Assembly (NCBI RefSeq): GCF_002608075.1
Contig: NZ_LAHA01000039.1
Span: 1-64,000 of the forward strand
Length of the DNA stretch: 64,000 bases
Reading direction: 5' to 3'
Source: Nostoc linckia z4
GTDB lineage: Bacteria > Cyanobacteriota > Cyanobacteriia > Cyanobacteriales > Nostocaceae
Of the stretch, positions 50,884 to 59,510 are shown piece after piece. A program made the translations under genes and the position numbers. The notes beneath the pieces are model-generated. The model was not told the DNA's origin. It was given only the letters and a program-made list of their open reading frames with translations, and made no database searches. Position 1 is the stretch's first letter, and every line of letters begins with the position of its first letter.

Positions 50884-52575
50884 CTATGCCGCATACCCAT
50901 CATCCAATATTGGAGATTTCCACCAGTGGTTTGTTTGTACAAGTGTGTGGACTTGCCAATGTGAATTTGGTTGAGGATAATCTAGGCGATAATGTCCGCC
51001 GCGGCTTTCAGTTCTAAAAGCGGCACTTTTGAGAATTAAATGGGCTACATCCAATAAATTGCGGGTTTCTGCCCAAAGTCGTAATTGGGCTTCCACATTT
51101 GGTAGATCGAGACTAGCTGGTTCTGCTGGATGTAAAGCTAACAGAAATTGAGTTAAAGGCAAAGCAGCTAAATCTTGTTGCCAAGATTCTACGGCGGCGA
51201 TCGCACTTTCTAATCCTGACTGTTCGCGGCAGATACCAGCATGTTGCCACACTAAGCGCGGTAATTTCTCCCTGAGGGTTTCTAGTTGTGTTTGCTGAGT
51301 TTGCCACTCGCTGGCATTAGCAGTAAATTTTCTGAATGGGAGTACCGGTGTTTCTGAGGGTTGCCCAATATCTGCCAATTCAATATTAGCCATCTGGGCA
51401 CCGAAGACAATACATTCTAGTAGGGAATTACTGGCAAGGCGATTTGCCCCATGTACTCCAGTACTGGCTGTTTCACCCACCGCGTATACACCAGGAATAT
51501 TTGTGTGATTCATTAAATCCGTAACAATGCCACCCATCCAGTAATGGGCAGCAGGGGCTACAGGAATTGGTTCGTTGAAGACATCGATACCCCAATGCTG
51601 ACAAACTTTAACGATGTTGGGAAAGCGATGACGAATCTTGTCGGCGGGAATGGGGCGCATATCCAACCACACATGGGCAGTGGCAGGGTCGAGGGCGGTA
51701 CGTTGTAAATGGCTAAAAATCGCTCTACTGACAACATCTCTGGGAGCGAGTTCTCCGGCTGGGTCGTAGTCAAAGGCAAAACGCCGCCCTTCGTTATCGA
51801 TGAGGTGTGCCCCTTCGCCGCGTACAGCTTCGCTAATTAAAAAGCGATCGGCACCGGGTTTGGTGAGGGCTGTGGGATGGAACTGAACAAATTCTAAATC
51901 GCGGAGGATAGCGCCAGCACGAGCGGCGATCGCTACGCCATCACCCGTACTCACAGCTGGGTTGGTGGTTTGGGCAAATACCTGACCGCCGCCACCAGTT
52001 GCCAACACCACAGCACCAGCTCTCACCCATGTGATGTTACCTTGATAAAACAGGCTAATTCCCTGACAGCGCTGGCTTTGGGGTTCAATCCATAAACTCA
52101 AAGCCAAAGCTTGCTGGATGATTTGAATATTTTGCCGACGGAGAACTTGGGCTGTGAGAGTGGTGGTCACTTCTCTTCCTGTGGTGTCGGCGGCGTGGAG
52201 AACCCGGTGGCGAGAATGGGCGGCTTCCAAAGTTAAAGCCAAAGCTTTACCGTGACGGTCAAAAGCAACCCCCAAGTCAACCAAAGACTGAATACAGCTA
52301 GGGGCGTGTCGGGCGAGGAATTCCACAGCAAAGCGATCGCATAAACCCGCACCTGCCCGAATTGTATCTTCAATATGCAGCGTGGGAGAATCTTCTGGAG
52401 CTACTGCTGCGGCAATACCACCTTGTGCCCAATCACTGGCGGACAAAGCCACAGTTTCTTTAGTAATCAAGCCCACTCGCAAAGACTCTGGTAGACATAG
52501 CGCTGTGTAGAGTCCAGCAGCACCAGCACCGACTACTAAAACATCAAATTGGCTAGGAATATCTATCTGAGGCAA
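50884..52575 (-). CDS. nadB: L-aspartate oxidase
   Basis: About 563 residues. FAD-dependent oxidation of L-aspartate to iminoaspartate is the first step of NAD synthesis. Motifs are the dinucleotide-binding VLVVGAGAAGLYTALCL, the ALSASDWAQGGIAAA block, LATGGGGQVF, QFHPTAL, and the catalytic-region SEAVRGEGAHLI. The C-terminal helical domain is intact. The frame is open upstream to a TTG at 52641, but those residues (PPLPYLPPLPYLP) derive from repeats; I prefer TTG 52575 (MPQIDIPSQFD), although neither has a good Shine-Dalgarno. It follows psbU on the same strand. Confidence 0.93.
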   Translation of the reverse strand: MPQIDIPSQFDVLVVGAGAAGLYTALCLPESLRVGLITKETVALSASDWAQGGIAAAVAPEDSPTLHIEDTIRAGAGLCDRFAVEFLARHAPSCIQSLVDLGVAFDRHGKALALTLEAAHSRHRVLHAADTTGREVTTTLTAQVLRRQNIQIIQQALALSLWIEPQSQRCQGISLFYQGNITWVRAGAVVLATGGGGQVFAQTTNPAVSTGDGVAIAARAGAILRDLEFVQFHPTALTKPGADRFLISEAVRGEGAHLIDNEGRRFAFDYDPAGELAPRDVVSRAIFSHLQRTALDPATAHVWLDMRPIPADKIRHRFPNIVKVCQHWGIDVFNEPIPVAPAAHYWMGGIVTDLMNHTNIPGVYAVGETASTGVHGANRLASNSLLECIVFGAQMANIELADIGQPSETPVLPFRKFTANASEWQTQQTQLETLREKLPRLVWQHAGICREQSGLESAIAAVESWQQDLAALPLTQFLLALHPAEPASLDLPNVEAQLRLWAETRNLLDVAHLILKSAAFRTESRGGHYRLDYPQPNSHWQVHTLVQTNHWWKSPILDDGYAA

Positions 52576-52580
52576 GGTAA

Positions 52581-52700
52581 GAGGGAGGGGGAGATAGGGG
52601 AGTGGGGGGAGATAAGGGAGAGGGGGGAGTGAGGGAGACAAGGGAGAAACATTGCTACCTTGTCCCCCTTGTCTTCCTTGTCCCCCTCCTGCCCCTCATC
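52581..52700. repeat. GGGAGACAAGG palindrome upstream of nadB
   Basis: A GGGAGA/GGGGGAG-rich arm, the core GAAACATTGCTACC and a CTTGTCCCCCTTGTCTTCC arm form an imperfect palindrome. The same arrangement lies at 54600-54671 and 10669-10808. Confidence 0.8.
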
Positions 52701-52713
52701 CTTAACAGAATAT

Positions 52714-52738
52714 CCCACTCCCTAGAATCAGGAGTGGG
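52714..52738 (-). terminator. Hairpin downstream of psbU
   Basis: CCCACTCC-(9 bases)-GGAGTGGG, an 8-bp GC-rich stem 33 bases past the psbU stop. On the minus strand it is followed by ATATTCTGTT, a weak U-tract. It is a probable psbU terminator separating psbU from nadB. Confidence 0.5.
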
Positions 52739-52770
52739 CTACTATTTGCTACGTTAACTCGAATGTGCAG

Positions 52771-53220
52771 TTATCTGTAGATGCCATTGTTAAACCGATC
52801 GTCTCCCTCGATAAAGGCAGATTCTGGTTCTGTAACGGCGAAGTTGTCGAAGTTGGCTTGCAGGGTTTGTTTTTGGCGATCGCTCAATCCTTCAATGTTT
52901 AATACATCCTCTACACTCTTGTAGGGAGCATTTTTGATGATGAGTCGCGCAAGGGTGGGATAAAGCCCTGGATACTGTTGAAATGCTCGGACGTTGGTAT
53001 TATTTAAATCAATTTTTTTACCGAAATCCGTTGCTAACTTTCTGTCTGCGCTATTCTGCCGTTCAATTGCCAAAACTGGCACTTGGGGAAAAGCAAAACT
53101 GTTGAAACTAGCAGCTTGGGCTATTTGAGTTGTTCCCAACCATCCCCAGCAACCAAGTAACAAACTAAACACTGTTAATAAACGCACCAATCCTTTCACG
53201 ATTTTTTTACCTCTTTCCAT
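52771..53220 (-). CDS. psbU: Photosystem II extrinsic protein PsbU (12 kDa)
   Basis: A 149-residue precursor. The first 38 residues are a signal peptide for the thylakoid lumen (VRLLTVFSLLLGCWGWLG, cleaved about AQA-AS). The mature domain has the PsbU helix-hairpin-helix-like block: KIDLNNTNVRAFQQYPGLYP, LARLIIKNAPYKSVEDVLNI and GLSDRQKQTLQANFD. PsbU shields the manganese cluster of photosystem II in cyanobacteria and red algae. The start is ATG 53220; a TTG one codon earlier is also open. A hairpin follows the gene. Confidence 0.96.
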   Translation of the reverse strand: MERGKKIVKGLVRLLTVFSLLLGCWGWLGTTQIAQAASFNSFAFPQVPVLAIERQNSADRKLATDFGKKIDLNNTNVRAFQQYPGLYPTLARLIIKNAPYKSVEDVLNIEGLSDRQKQTLQANFDNFAVTEPESAFIEGDDRFNNGIYR

Positions 53221-53387
53221 CAAACAGAAATAAAATTTTTAAGCTAGCATCTGTCAGCGGTCATGAGTCATTGGTCATTTGTTGCAGAACAAAGGACAAA
53301 GGACAAAGGCCAAAACCTGATAGCTTAATCAACACAGCAGTCATCAGAAACTAATATACAGCGTATTAATATCCACAATATTTACTG

Positions 53388-53549
53388 TTACTGGCTTTGA
53401 CTGTACTTTTGGTAAAATTTTTGCCAGCCCTCAGGTGCTTGCTTCAGCCGCAAAAGCGTTGTATTTACAGAATACGGTATCATTCCCGCTTCCATAAAAT
53501 CTTTTTGGCTGGCTGATTCTACATGCCAAATAGATAGAGATTTTGGCAT
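53388..53549 (-). CDS. Possible 53-residue protein, unrecognised
   Basis: A short ORF between the DUF3120 gene and psbU, same strand. It starts MPKSLSIWHVESASQ, runs through KDFMEAGMIPYSVNTTLLRL and ends YQKYSQSQ. Composition (balanced hydrophobic, Pro, Trp, Tyr) looks like a real globular protein rather than noise. It has an in-frame stop eight codons before the ATG. The ATG lies in a perfect 10-base inverted repeat (ACATGCCAAA at 53521-53530, TTTGGCATGT at 53542-53551). I know no family; a fragment of a larger lost gene is the main alternative. No other gene is seen in 53221-53710. Confidence 0.45.
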   Translation of the reverse strand: MPKSLSIWHVESASQKDFMEAGMIPYSVNTTLLRLKQAPEGWQKFYQKYSQSQ

Positions 53550-53710
53550 GTCTAACGCCGAAAACTCCAGTCAAGGCGGCTTTAGGCTGTCGGGCAATTA
53601 TTGTAATATTTCTTAACTAAATTCACAAAATTTCCAAATTTCCCAACTTCATCTCCCCAGAGCTAGAATTACCCTTGAGAACGCAGATTAGTGTGAATTT
53701 TGTCATATAT

Positions 53711-54490
53711 TTAGGCTGCGATCGCTGCGAACAAAAATAAGCTATCTACTAAAATTGTGCTTAAAACTGCGCCGCCAAAGGCATACCAGTGTCTCTGAAC
53801 TTTACCTAAGGATAAAATTCCCACTAGTAATAATACTAAAGCGAGAATTATTGCCCAAGCTTCTCCCCAAGGTGTTTCTACTTGGATTAAAGCATTTTGT
53901 AAAATTTTTGACGTGCTATTTACATCTGCAATCATGATTTGTCGCCAATAGGGCATCAAATCCACAATATAAAAATATACGTCAGTTAATACTGTACCGA
54001 ACAAGGAACCCAAATAAAACCAATTACCCACCTTGCCCCAATTTTTTGCCAAACACCAACAAGCAAATGGCAAGCCGATAGATTCCACCGGCAGATGCCA
54101 TAATGGTTCCCAACGTAACCAACCCCAGTAAATCGCTCCTGCTAACCAACTCCAGCTAAAGCCAAACAGCAAATCTCCCCAGACATAGGTTGCAGGACGT
54201 GACATTAATTTCAAACTGAGCCACACCCAAAATCCCGTCAGCGCTAAACTCAAACTAGGTAGCGATCGCACTATTGGCGCTTCTATAAATACTGGCACTG
54301 ATACCAAAAATACCGCCGCCGCAAATACCAACCATGTTTGTCGAGCAGAAATAGATAAAGGCAAAGACGGAGAAGATGATAGTGTAGATTCCAATTTTTT
54401 GACATCCCTGTGCTTGATGTTAGACAGATCCAACTCGGCATCCAGGGAAGGAATAGAAGCGGTGTAGGAAGATAACGTATTATTAACCAA
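53711..54490 (-). CDS. DUF3120 membrane protein
   Basis: A 259-residue protein with about seven membrane helices after a 45-residue soluble N-terminus. SARQTWLVFAAAVFLVSVPV begins the DUF3120 domain, which is restricted to cyanobacteria as far as I know. Other conserved blocks are TYVWGDLLFGFSWSWLAG, WLRWEPLWHLPVESIGLP and GSLFGTVLTDVYFYIVDLMP. Its function is unknown. It is divergent from uppP; the 390-bp gap between them holds repeats and a dyad. Confidence 0.88.
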   Translation of the reverse strand: MVNNTLSSYTASIPSLDAELDLSNIKHRDVKKLESTLSSSPSLPLSISARQTWLVFAAAVFLVSVPVFIEAPIVRSLPSLSLALTGFWVWLSLKLMSRPATYVWGDLLFGFSWSWLAGAIYWGWLRWEPLWHLPVESIGLPFACWCLAKNWGKVGNWFYLGSLFGTVLTDVYFYIVDLMPYWRQIMIADVNSTSKILQNALIQVETPWGEAWAIILALVLLLVGILSLGKVQRHWYAFGGAVLSTILVDSLFLFAAIAA

Positions 54491-54599
54491 CGTTTTTAAT
54501 ATTTGTTACTAAACTTTACCTTATTTAAGATATCACACTTTAAAATCCCCCCCCAGGGCATTTAGATTATACTCAAATTTCGGCAACGGCTGGCGTCAT

Positions 54600-54671
54600 T
54601 GAAGGGGACAAGGGAGACAAGGGAGAAAAATGGCTACCTTGTCTACCTTGTCTCCCCCTTCTCCCTTGTCT
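54600..54671. repeat. GGGGACAAGG/CCTTGTCTCC palindrome
   Basis: GGGGACAAGGGAGACAAGG, the core GAGAAAAATGGCTA and CCTTGTCTACCTTGTCTCCCC form a near-perfect stem of about 19 bp. It is the cleanest of three copies in the window. Confidence 0.85.
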
Positions 54672-54814
54672 GCTATTGGGTAAATATTAAAGTTTGATGA
54701 ATTCCTAAAATTGCGTTGACTTATTGAGATTGGTGTAAGAACATGGTCAGCGTCTTAGATAGTGTTATCCATCACTAAAATTGAATTTTCTAGAAGATTA
54801 GGTGCAGCTAAAAG

Positions 54815-54837
54815 TATATAAAGTAACACTGTTACTT
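54815..54837 (+). promoter_or_regulatory. Candidate uppP promoter with dyad operator
   Basis: TATATA at 54815-54820 is a possible -10 element. It is joined directly to AAGTAAC-ACT-GTTACTT (54821-54837), a perfect 7+7 dyad of operator size, 44 bases before the uppP start. GTAGGAGAAAGG further down supplies the ribosome site. Confidence 0.4.
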
Positions 54838-54880
54838 AAAGAATGTTCGTTCTCTTTTTTAGAAGTAGGAGAAAGGTATT

Positions 54881-55705
54881 ATGGAATTTCTTGAAGCTTT
54901 TATTTTAGGTATTGTTCAAGGTATTACAGAGTTTTTACCAATCAGTAGCACTGCACATTTGCTAATTGTAACTAAGGTATTTGGTTGGAAAGAACTAGGT
55001 TCTAAAGATTTTGTCGATGCCATTCAATTTGGCAGTGTGATTGCAATTTTGGGTTACTTTTGGTCGTTGATTTCTAGTATTGTTAAAGGTGGAATTGAAG
55101 CTGTAAAACAGAAAGACTGGGAACGGGAGGAATGGAAAATTCTGGTAGGTATTGGAGTCGGAACACTGCCTGCTTTAATTGTCGGCTTTCTTTTGAAAGA
55201 TATTATCCCTGAGAGTGCCTTAATTATTGCCATCATGTCAATTATCATGGCACTTTTACTCGGTTTGGCAGAAAAAATTGGTACTCGCAAGCGAGGTTTT
55301 GAGTCATTGCAGATTCGGGATGGTATTTTAGTGGGATTAGGACAAACCCTTGCTTTAATTCCTGGTGTTTCTCGTTCTGGCTCCACGTTGACAACTGCGT
55401 TATTTTTAGGATTAGAACGCGCGACAGCGGCAAAATTTTCTTTTTTATTAGGGTTTCCCACTTTGACAATTGCAACCTTATATAAGAGTCTGAAAATTTT
55501 CAAATTATTTCAAGCCCAACAGTTACCAGATAACATTGTTGCATTGTTAATTGTAGGAATTATTTCAACCTTTATATTTTCCTATCTATCAATCGCATTC
55601 TTAATCAAATACTTAGCAACTAAAAATACAATGATTTTCGTTTGGTATAGATTAGCATTCGGCAGTGCTATCTTACTAGCGATCGCAGCAGGTTGGCAAG
55701 GATAA
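54881..55705 (+). CDS. uppP: Undecaprenyl-diphosphatase (BacA/UppP)
   Basis: A 274-residue membrane enzyme that dephosphorylates undecaprenyl diphosphate, recycling the lipid carrier for peptidoglycan and surface polysaccharide. Both signature repeats are present: GIVQGITEFLPISSTAHL near the N-terminus and LGQTLALIPGVSRSGSTLTT in the second half. It has about eight helices and normal length. The ATG has a purine-rich GTAGGAGAAAGG ahead of it. It is functionally linked to the glycan locus at 8-27 kb, though far from it. Confidence 0.96.
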   Translation: MEFLEAFILGIVQGITEFLPISSTAHLLIVTKVFGWKELGSKDFVDAIQFGSVIAILGYFWSLISSIVKGGIEAVKQKDWEREEWKILVGIGVGTLPALIVGFLLKDIIPESALIIAIMSIIMALLLGLAEKIGTRKRGFESLQIRDGILVGLGQTLALIPGVSRSGSTLTTALFLGLERATAAKFSFLLGFPTLTIATLYKSLKIFKLFQAQQLPDNIVALLIVGIISTFIFSYLSIAFLIKYLATKNTMIFVWYRLAFGSAILLAIAAGWQG

Positions 55706-55721
55706 ATTACATAATAGTCAT

Positions 55722-55790
55722 TAGTCATTGGTCATTGGTCATTAGTCCAATGCCCAATGCCCCATGCCCAATGCCCCATGCCCATACCCA
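55722..55790. repeat. GGTCATT and GCCCCAT heptamer repeats abutting a start codon
   Basis: TCATTGG units are followed by CCCAATG/CCCCATG units up to the ATG of the radical SAM gene. The open frame extends through them (PHAQCPMPIP), which is an artefact. Confidence 0.9.
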
Positions 55791-57133
55791 TGTCTACTAT
55801 TCAACCAGCCCGCATTACCACAGTACTACCTGATTCTATAGCCGCAGAGATTGGTTTTGAAGTGGGGGATGCCATCGTTGCAATTAACGGTACGCGTCCC
55901 CGTGATTTAATTGATTATCAATTTTTATGTGCTGATGAAGTTTTAGAACTAGAAGTTTTAGACGTTACTGGTAAAACACATCACATTGAAATCGAAAAAG
56001 ACTACGACGAAGACTTGGGGCTGGAATTTGAAACAGCCCTATTTGATGGCTTAATTCAGTGCAATAACCGCTGTCCGTTTTGCTTTATCGACCAACAGCC
56101 ACCAGGTAAACGTTCTAGTTTGTATTTAAAAGACGACGATTATCGTCTGAGCTTTTTGTACGGTTCTTATCTTACCCTCACCAATCTACCAGAAAAAGAA
56201 TGGCGACGCATCGAACAAATGCGTTTGTCTCCGTTGTATGTTTCCGTTCATGCCACGGAAGCTGAAGTCAGAACTAAATTACTCAAAAATCCCCGTGCGG
56301 GACAAATCTTGCAACAACTCAAGTGGTTTCAACAAAGGCGACTACAAATTCACGCCCAAGTGGTTGTTTGTCCCGGCATTAATGATGGCCAACATCTCGA
56401 ACGAACTCTTAAAGATTTAGCTTCCTTTCATACTGGAGAAGTGCCTACGGTGGCGTCAGTGGCGGTTGTACCAGTTGGGTTGACACGGTTTCGTCCCCAA
56501 GAAGATGAACTTATACCTGTAACTAGGGAAAAAGCGAAAGAAGTGATTTCCCAAGTCAAAATGCTTTCCCAACAATTTCGCCAAAAATTCGCCTCCAGCG
56601 TTGCTTGGTTAGCTGATGAATGGTTTTTGATTGCAGGTGAAGAATTACCAAGCGAATCAGAATATGAAGAATATCCTCAAATTGATAACGGTGTTGGTTC
56701 AATTCAGTTATTTATCAAAGAATTTGCCACCGTTGCCGCAGAATTACTACCTGCAAAAGTCTATCCCCAGAGAAAGTTTACTTGGGTAGTGGGTAACACC
56801 GTTGAAAAAGCATTCCAACCAATTTTGAAGCGTTTAAATTCGGTTGAAGGTTTAGAAGTAAATATGCGTGCTTTATCTAGTGATTACTGGGGACAAGATA
56901 TTAGTGTCACAGGATTGTTAACAGGTCATGACCTGCTGTTAAATTTAGCAGGACAAGATTTAGGCGATGGAATTTTGCTGCCAAAGGTGATGTTAAAGCA
57001 CGGGGAGTTGGTATTTCTAGATGATATGAGCGTTGCAGAATTAGCAAGTAAATTGAAGATAAATATCTTACCTGTGGCTAGAGTTGAAGATTTAATTAAT
57101 GCCTGCGTTGCTGATAGCGAAATTCAGAAGTAA
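55790..57133 (+). CDS. PDZ-radical SAM-DUF512 protein (cyanobacterial TIGR03279 type)
   Basis: About 447 residues. A PDZ-like domain comes first (ITTVLPDSIAAEIGFEVGDA). A radical SAM-like segment follows, with clustered cysteines in CNNRCPFCFIDQQPPGKRSS and CPGINDG; the domain then ends in a DUF512 region (SSVAWLADEWFLIAGEELP). This architecture is known from cyanobacteria and Firmicutes; the reaction is unknown. The start is set at ATG 55790 (MSTIQPARIT) because upstream residues come from heptamer repeats; no Shine-Dalgarno is visible. Confidence 0.92.
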   Translation: MSTIQPARITTVLPDSIAAEIGFEVGDAIVAINGTRPRDLIDYQFLCADEVLELEVLDVTGKTHHIEIEKDYDEDLGLEFETALFDGLIQCNNRCPFCFIDQQPPGKRSSLYLKDDDYRLSFLYGSYLTLTNLPEKEWRRIEQMRLSPLYVSVHATEAEVRTKLLKNPRAGQILQQLKWFQQRRLQIHAQVVVCPGINDGQHLERTLKDLASFHTGEVPTVASVAVVPVGLTRFRPQEDELIPVTREKAKEVISQVKMLSQQFRQKFASSVAWLADEWFLIAGEELPSESEYEEYPQIDNGVGSIQLFIKEFATVAAELLPAKVYPQRKFTWVVGNTVEKAFQPILKRLNSVEGLEVNMRALSSDYWGQDISVTGLLTGHDLLLNLAGQDLGDGILLPKVMLKHGELVFLDDMSVAELASKLKINILPVARVEDLINACVADSEIQK

Positions 57134-57660
57134 AGCAGGTTTTACAGCTAATTACCAAACCATAATTGTGTACTTTACTTGCTTTGAAAAGTGCCCTTAG
57201 TTATTTTTGTTAACTCTTTAGCCTATATAATTTAACAAGATTGTGCAACTTCTATGAGTTAGCCTTTGGAAAAAATAATTTTTTGCCTAGCCTTTTGATG
57301 TCTTGTGGTGTAGACTGTAAATCAATAGGTAAATAAAGCAATCGCGTGCAGATAATTACGCTAGTCAGCTAAACAATGCTAACTAGTTGATGGTTTTGAA
57401 TTTTGGATTTTTGACTTATTTCATTCACCAGGGTCAATTATCAGCCAAAAAAATCTAAAATTCTGAATCACAAGCAAAACGAGCTTAATTCATTACCCTT
57501 TTTAAGCCACTTGCCTCAATAGAATTGAGAGCAAGCAGTCCACAAACTGTACGTGTTTGTGTGGTCAATTTTTAAATAGATAGCTTCTTTGGTTAGTCAT
57601 ATTTAGGCTATCCCTCTAAATACGAAGTTTCATCCATTGAGTGACCTCATTAAGTTTACC

Positions 57661-57695
57661 TAGTCCAAGCTTTTGGACTAAAAACTCATTTTTTT
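57661..57695 (+). terminator. Terminator-like hairpin in gene-poor gap
   Basis: TAGTCCAA-GCTT-TTGGACTA, a perfect 8-bp stem with a 4-base loop, followed by AAAACTCA and seven T. The gene it would end is unknown; the radical SAM gene stops over 500 bases upstream. Confidence 0.4.
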
Positions 57696-57781
57696 GCATC
57701 CAAAAATTTGGGTGTGAAATAGCAAGTTTACAAATGTGGGTTTGCAAACTTGCTGCACACTTTTACGTTGGATTAAATGCG

Positions 57782-57883
57782 ATGACTGATTTTAACTTCA
57801 TCTTAACTATCTGTATTGTAGCGGTAGCCTATCTATCTAGCATTTATCTCTGGATAGAGTTTTCTCAAAACTCAAATGATTAA
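57782..57883 (+). CDS. Possible 33-residue single-helix membrane peptide
   Basis: MTDFNFILTICIVAVAYLSS begins a peptide made of one membrane helix and a short polar end (EFSQNSND). Size and layout recall the small subunits of photosynthetic complexes or KdpF, but it matches none that I can name. The ribosome site is weak. The frame is open for 47 codons further upstream, but that part looks non-coding. Confidence 0.3.
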   Translation: MTDFNFILTICIVAVAYLSSIYLWIEFSQNSND

Positions 57884-58330
57884 TTGGATAGATAAAACAA
57901 CCGTAAAAATTCAGAAGTAAGCAGTTAGAATCCAGCTTGGAATTGAAAAATCAAGGATGCTATGAATTCTCAATTTTTTTCTTGATTATGAAGCTTGAAT
58001 TTGAAAGTTGTCTCAATTCAGTATTTTGGATTCTGACTGCTTCTCAATAATTTGGAATCGATAATAACGCTCTAAGTGTTCGTGTTTGACGCTGCGTTTA
58101 CGTCATGGACTGCGTTCCATAACGTAATTTTACCCTGGAATTTCAGTTATGGGCTTGAAATAATGACACTACACATTTTTATGTTTTCATTGATGAATCA
58201 AGAGACTTTTACTTACTTAATTAAAAATTACGAATTAGTAATTATTTGGTTAAAAGTTGAGCTAGATATGCTAAGTAATCTTGTATTCTCAGTTGTTGTT
58301 CATAGGACTGTGAGTGTAAATTGATAATAC

Positions 58331-58394
58331 TAACGTCATTGGTCATTTGTTCTTATAACCACAAATGACCAATGACCAATGACCAATGACTAAC
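58331..58394. repeat. TGACCAA heptamer repeats
   Basis: GTCATTGGTCATTTG followed by four to five ACCAATG units, so the two halves are inverted and can pair. It lies just upstream of the first MscS gene. Confidence 0.85.
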
Positions 58395-58407
58395 ACCAAT
58401 TAGAGAA

Positions 58408-59505
58408 ATGTTGAGTTTTTTATCAGAAATCACTACAAACCGAGAACTACAAATTGGATTTATGGGCTTGGTAGTTGGATTTTGTATATTTATCTTTGGT
58501 AGTCTCATGATTTCGTCGTTAAATTTACTAGTGAAGCAATTGACTTTGCTGCCAATTAATGATTTATATCAAAAATTAATTAAGCCAAATCAAGACTTAT
58601 TAATTGTGGTAGTTATCATTGCAAATTTGGAGTTGTTTGTATCTTTATTACCACAGAATAGTTGGACAAATCCACTAGAAATTTTTGTGAGTTTGGCTTT
58701 GGCGATCGCTGTTAGTTGGTTAGGGTCACAAATCTTTCAAAAATTCTTTGATTTTTATTTATTGAATGCGGCTTTTAAAAGTGGACAAAAAATCAGTGGT
58801 GAGCTACTGATTCTCTTTAAATGGGTCGCTAATTTGATGATTATTTGTTTAGCAATTATTATTTATGCTCAAACACATCAAATTAATCTTTTAGGGCTAT
58901 TAGCTAGTTTAGGAATCGGTGGTTTAGCAGTAGCCTTTGCTGCTCAAAAAACCTTAGAACAAATTTTAGGTGGCATTGTTCTATATTTAGATCGCCCCTT
59001 TGTGATTGATGATTATATTGGTCTTCCTGATGGTACTTTTGGGCGAGTTGAATCAATAGGATTAAGGTCTACTAGAATTAGAACATCTGGTAAGGGAACT
59101 CTCATGATAGTTCCGAATAGTTCTCTCACTCAAGTGAATATTGAAAACTTCACTGGTGCAAAGAAAGTCATGTCTATTTTATATTTGACCTTTGAAAAAA
59201 ACCTGAGTAGTGAAGAACGAGCTTTAATTCGTCAGGTTATTCTAGATAGCACAAATGGGATCTTTGGCATTGATTCACGGAATACAGAAGTCACTTTTAA
59301 AGCTATTAATCATTTATCAGATCCAGAAACAACCCAAGCACAAGTTACTTTCTTTATCTTAGGTTCTGGAGATGTATCAATGGAATTACGCCGTCAATTA
59401 CTAAATATGGCAACTCAAAGCATTACTGAGTGTTTACAAGAATATGGTATTGCCTTTGATATCCAAGAACCAACCATTTATGTTGACTCGCCCATTACCA
59501 TTTAA
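58408..59505 (+). CDS. MscS-family mechanosensitive channel
   Basis: A 365-residue channel with four to five membrane helices. The pore helix and following loop are clear: LGIGGLAVAFAAQKTLEQIL then YLDRPFVIDDYIG, the MscS TM3-beta junction. The cytoplasmic beta and alpha/beta domains follow (GRVESIGLRSTRIRT, VPNSSLTQVNIENF). It is larger than E. coli MscS (286) by an extra N-terminal helix pair. It releases solutes on hypo-osmotic shock. A paralogue starts five bases downstream, so both are one transcript. Confidence 0.93.
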   Translation: MLSFLSEITTNRELQIGFMGLVVGFCIFIFGSLMISSLNLLVKQLTLLPINDLYQKLIKPNQDLLIVVVIIANLELFVSLLPQNSWTNPLEIFVSLALAIAVSWLGSQIFQKFFDFYLLNAAFKSGQKISGELLILFKWVANLMIICLAIIIYAQTHQINLLGLLASLGIGGLAVAFAAQKTLEQILGGIVLYLDRPFVIDDYIGLPDGTFGRVESIGLRSTRIRTSGKGTLMIVPNSSLTQVNIENFTGAKKVMSILYLTFEKNLSSEERALIRQVILDSTNGIFGIDSRNTEVTFKAINHLSDPETTQAQVTFFILGSGDVSMELRRQLLNMATQSITECLQEYGIAFDIQEPTIYVDSPITI

Positions 59506-59510
59506 AACTG

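Larger units (their letters stand above)
57134..58407. other. 1.27-kb gene-poor region
   Basis: No conserved long gene. Contents: an imperfect stem CTAGTCAGC/GCTAACTAG near 57360-57385; CCACAAAC/GTTTGTGTGG near 57540-57567; a terminator-like hairpin at 57661; a 33-residue membrane-peptide ORF at 57782; a bulged hairpin TTACGTCATGGA/TCCATAACGTAA at about 58096-58123; and TGACCAA heptamers before the MscS gene. Such clustered structures could mark small RNAs. Confidence 0.45.

Noticed and set aside
57641..57781. Upstream extension of the 33-residue peptide ORF
   Set aside because: It crosses a terminator-like hairpin with a T-run and reads as non-coding; only the part from 57782 looks like a peptide.
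58076..58324. 82-codon ORF before the MscS genes
   Set aside because: It starts without a ribosome site, covers a hairpin and shows no family resemblance.
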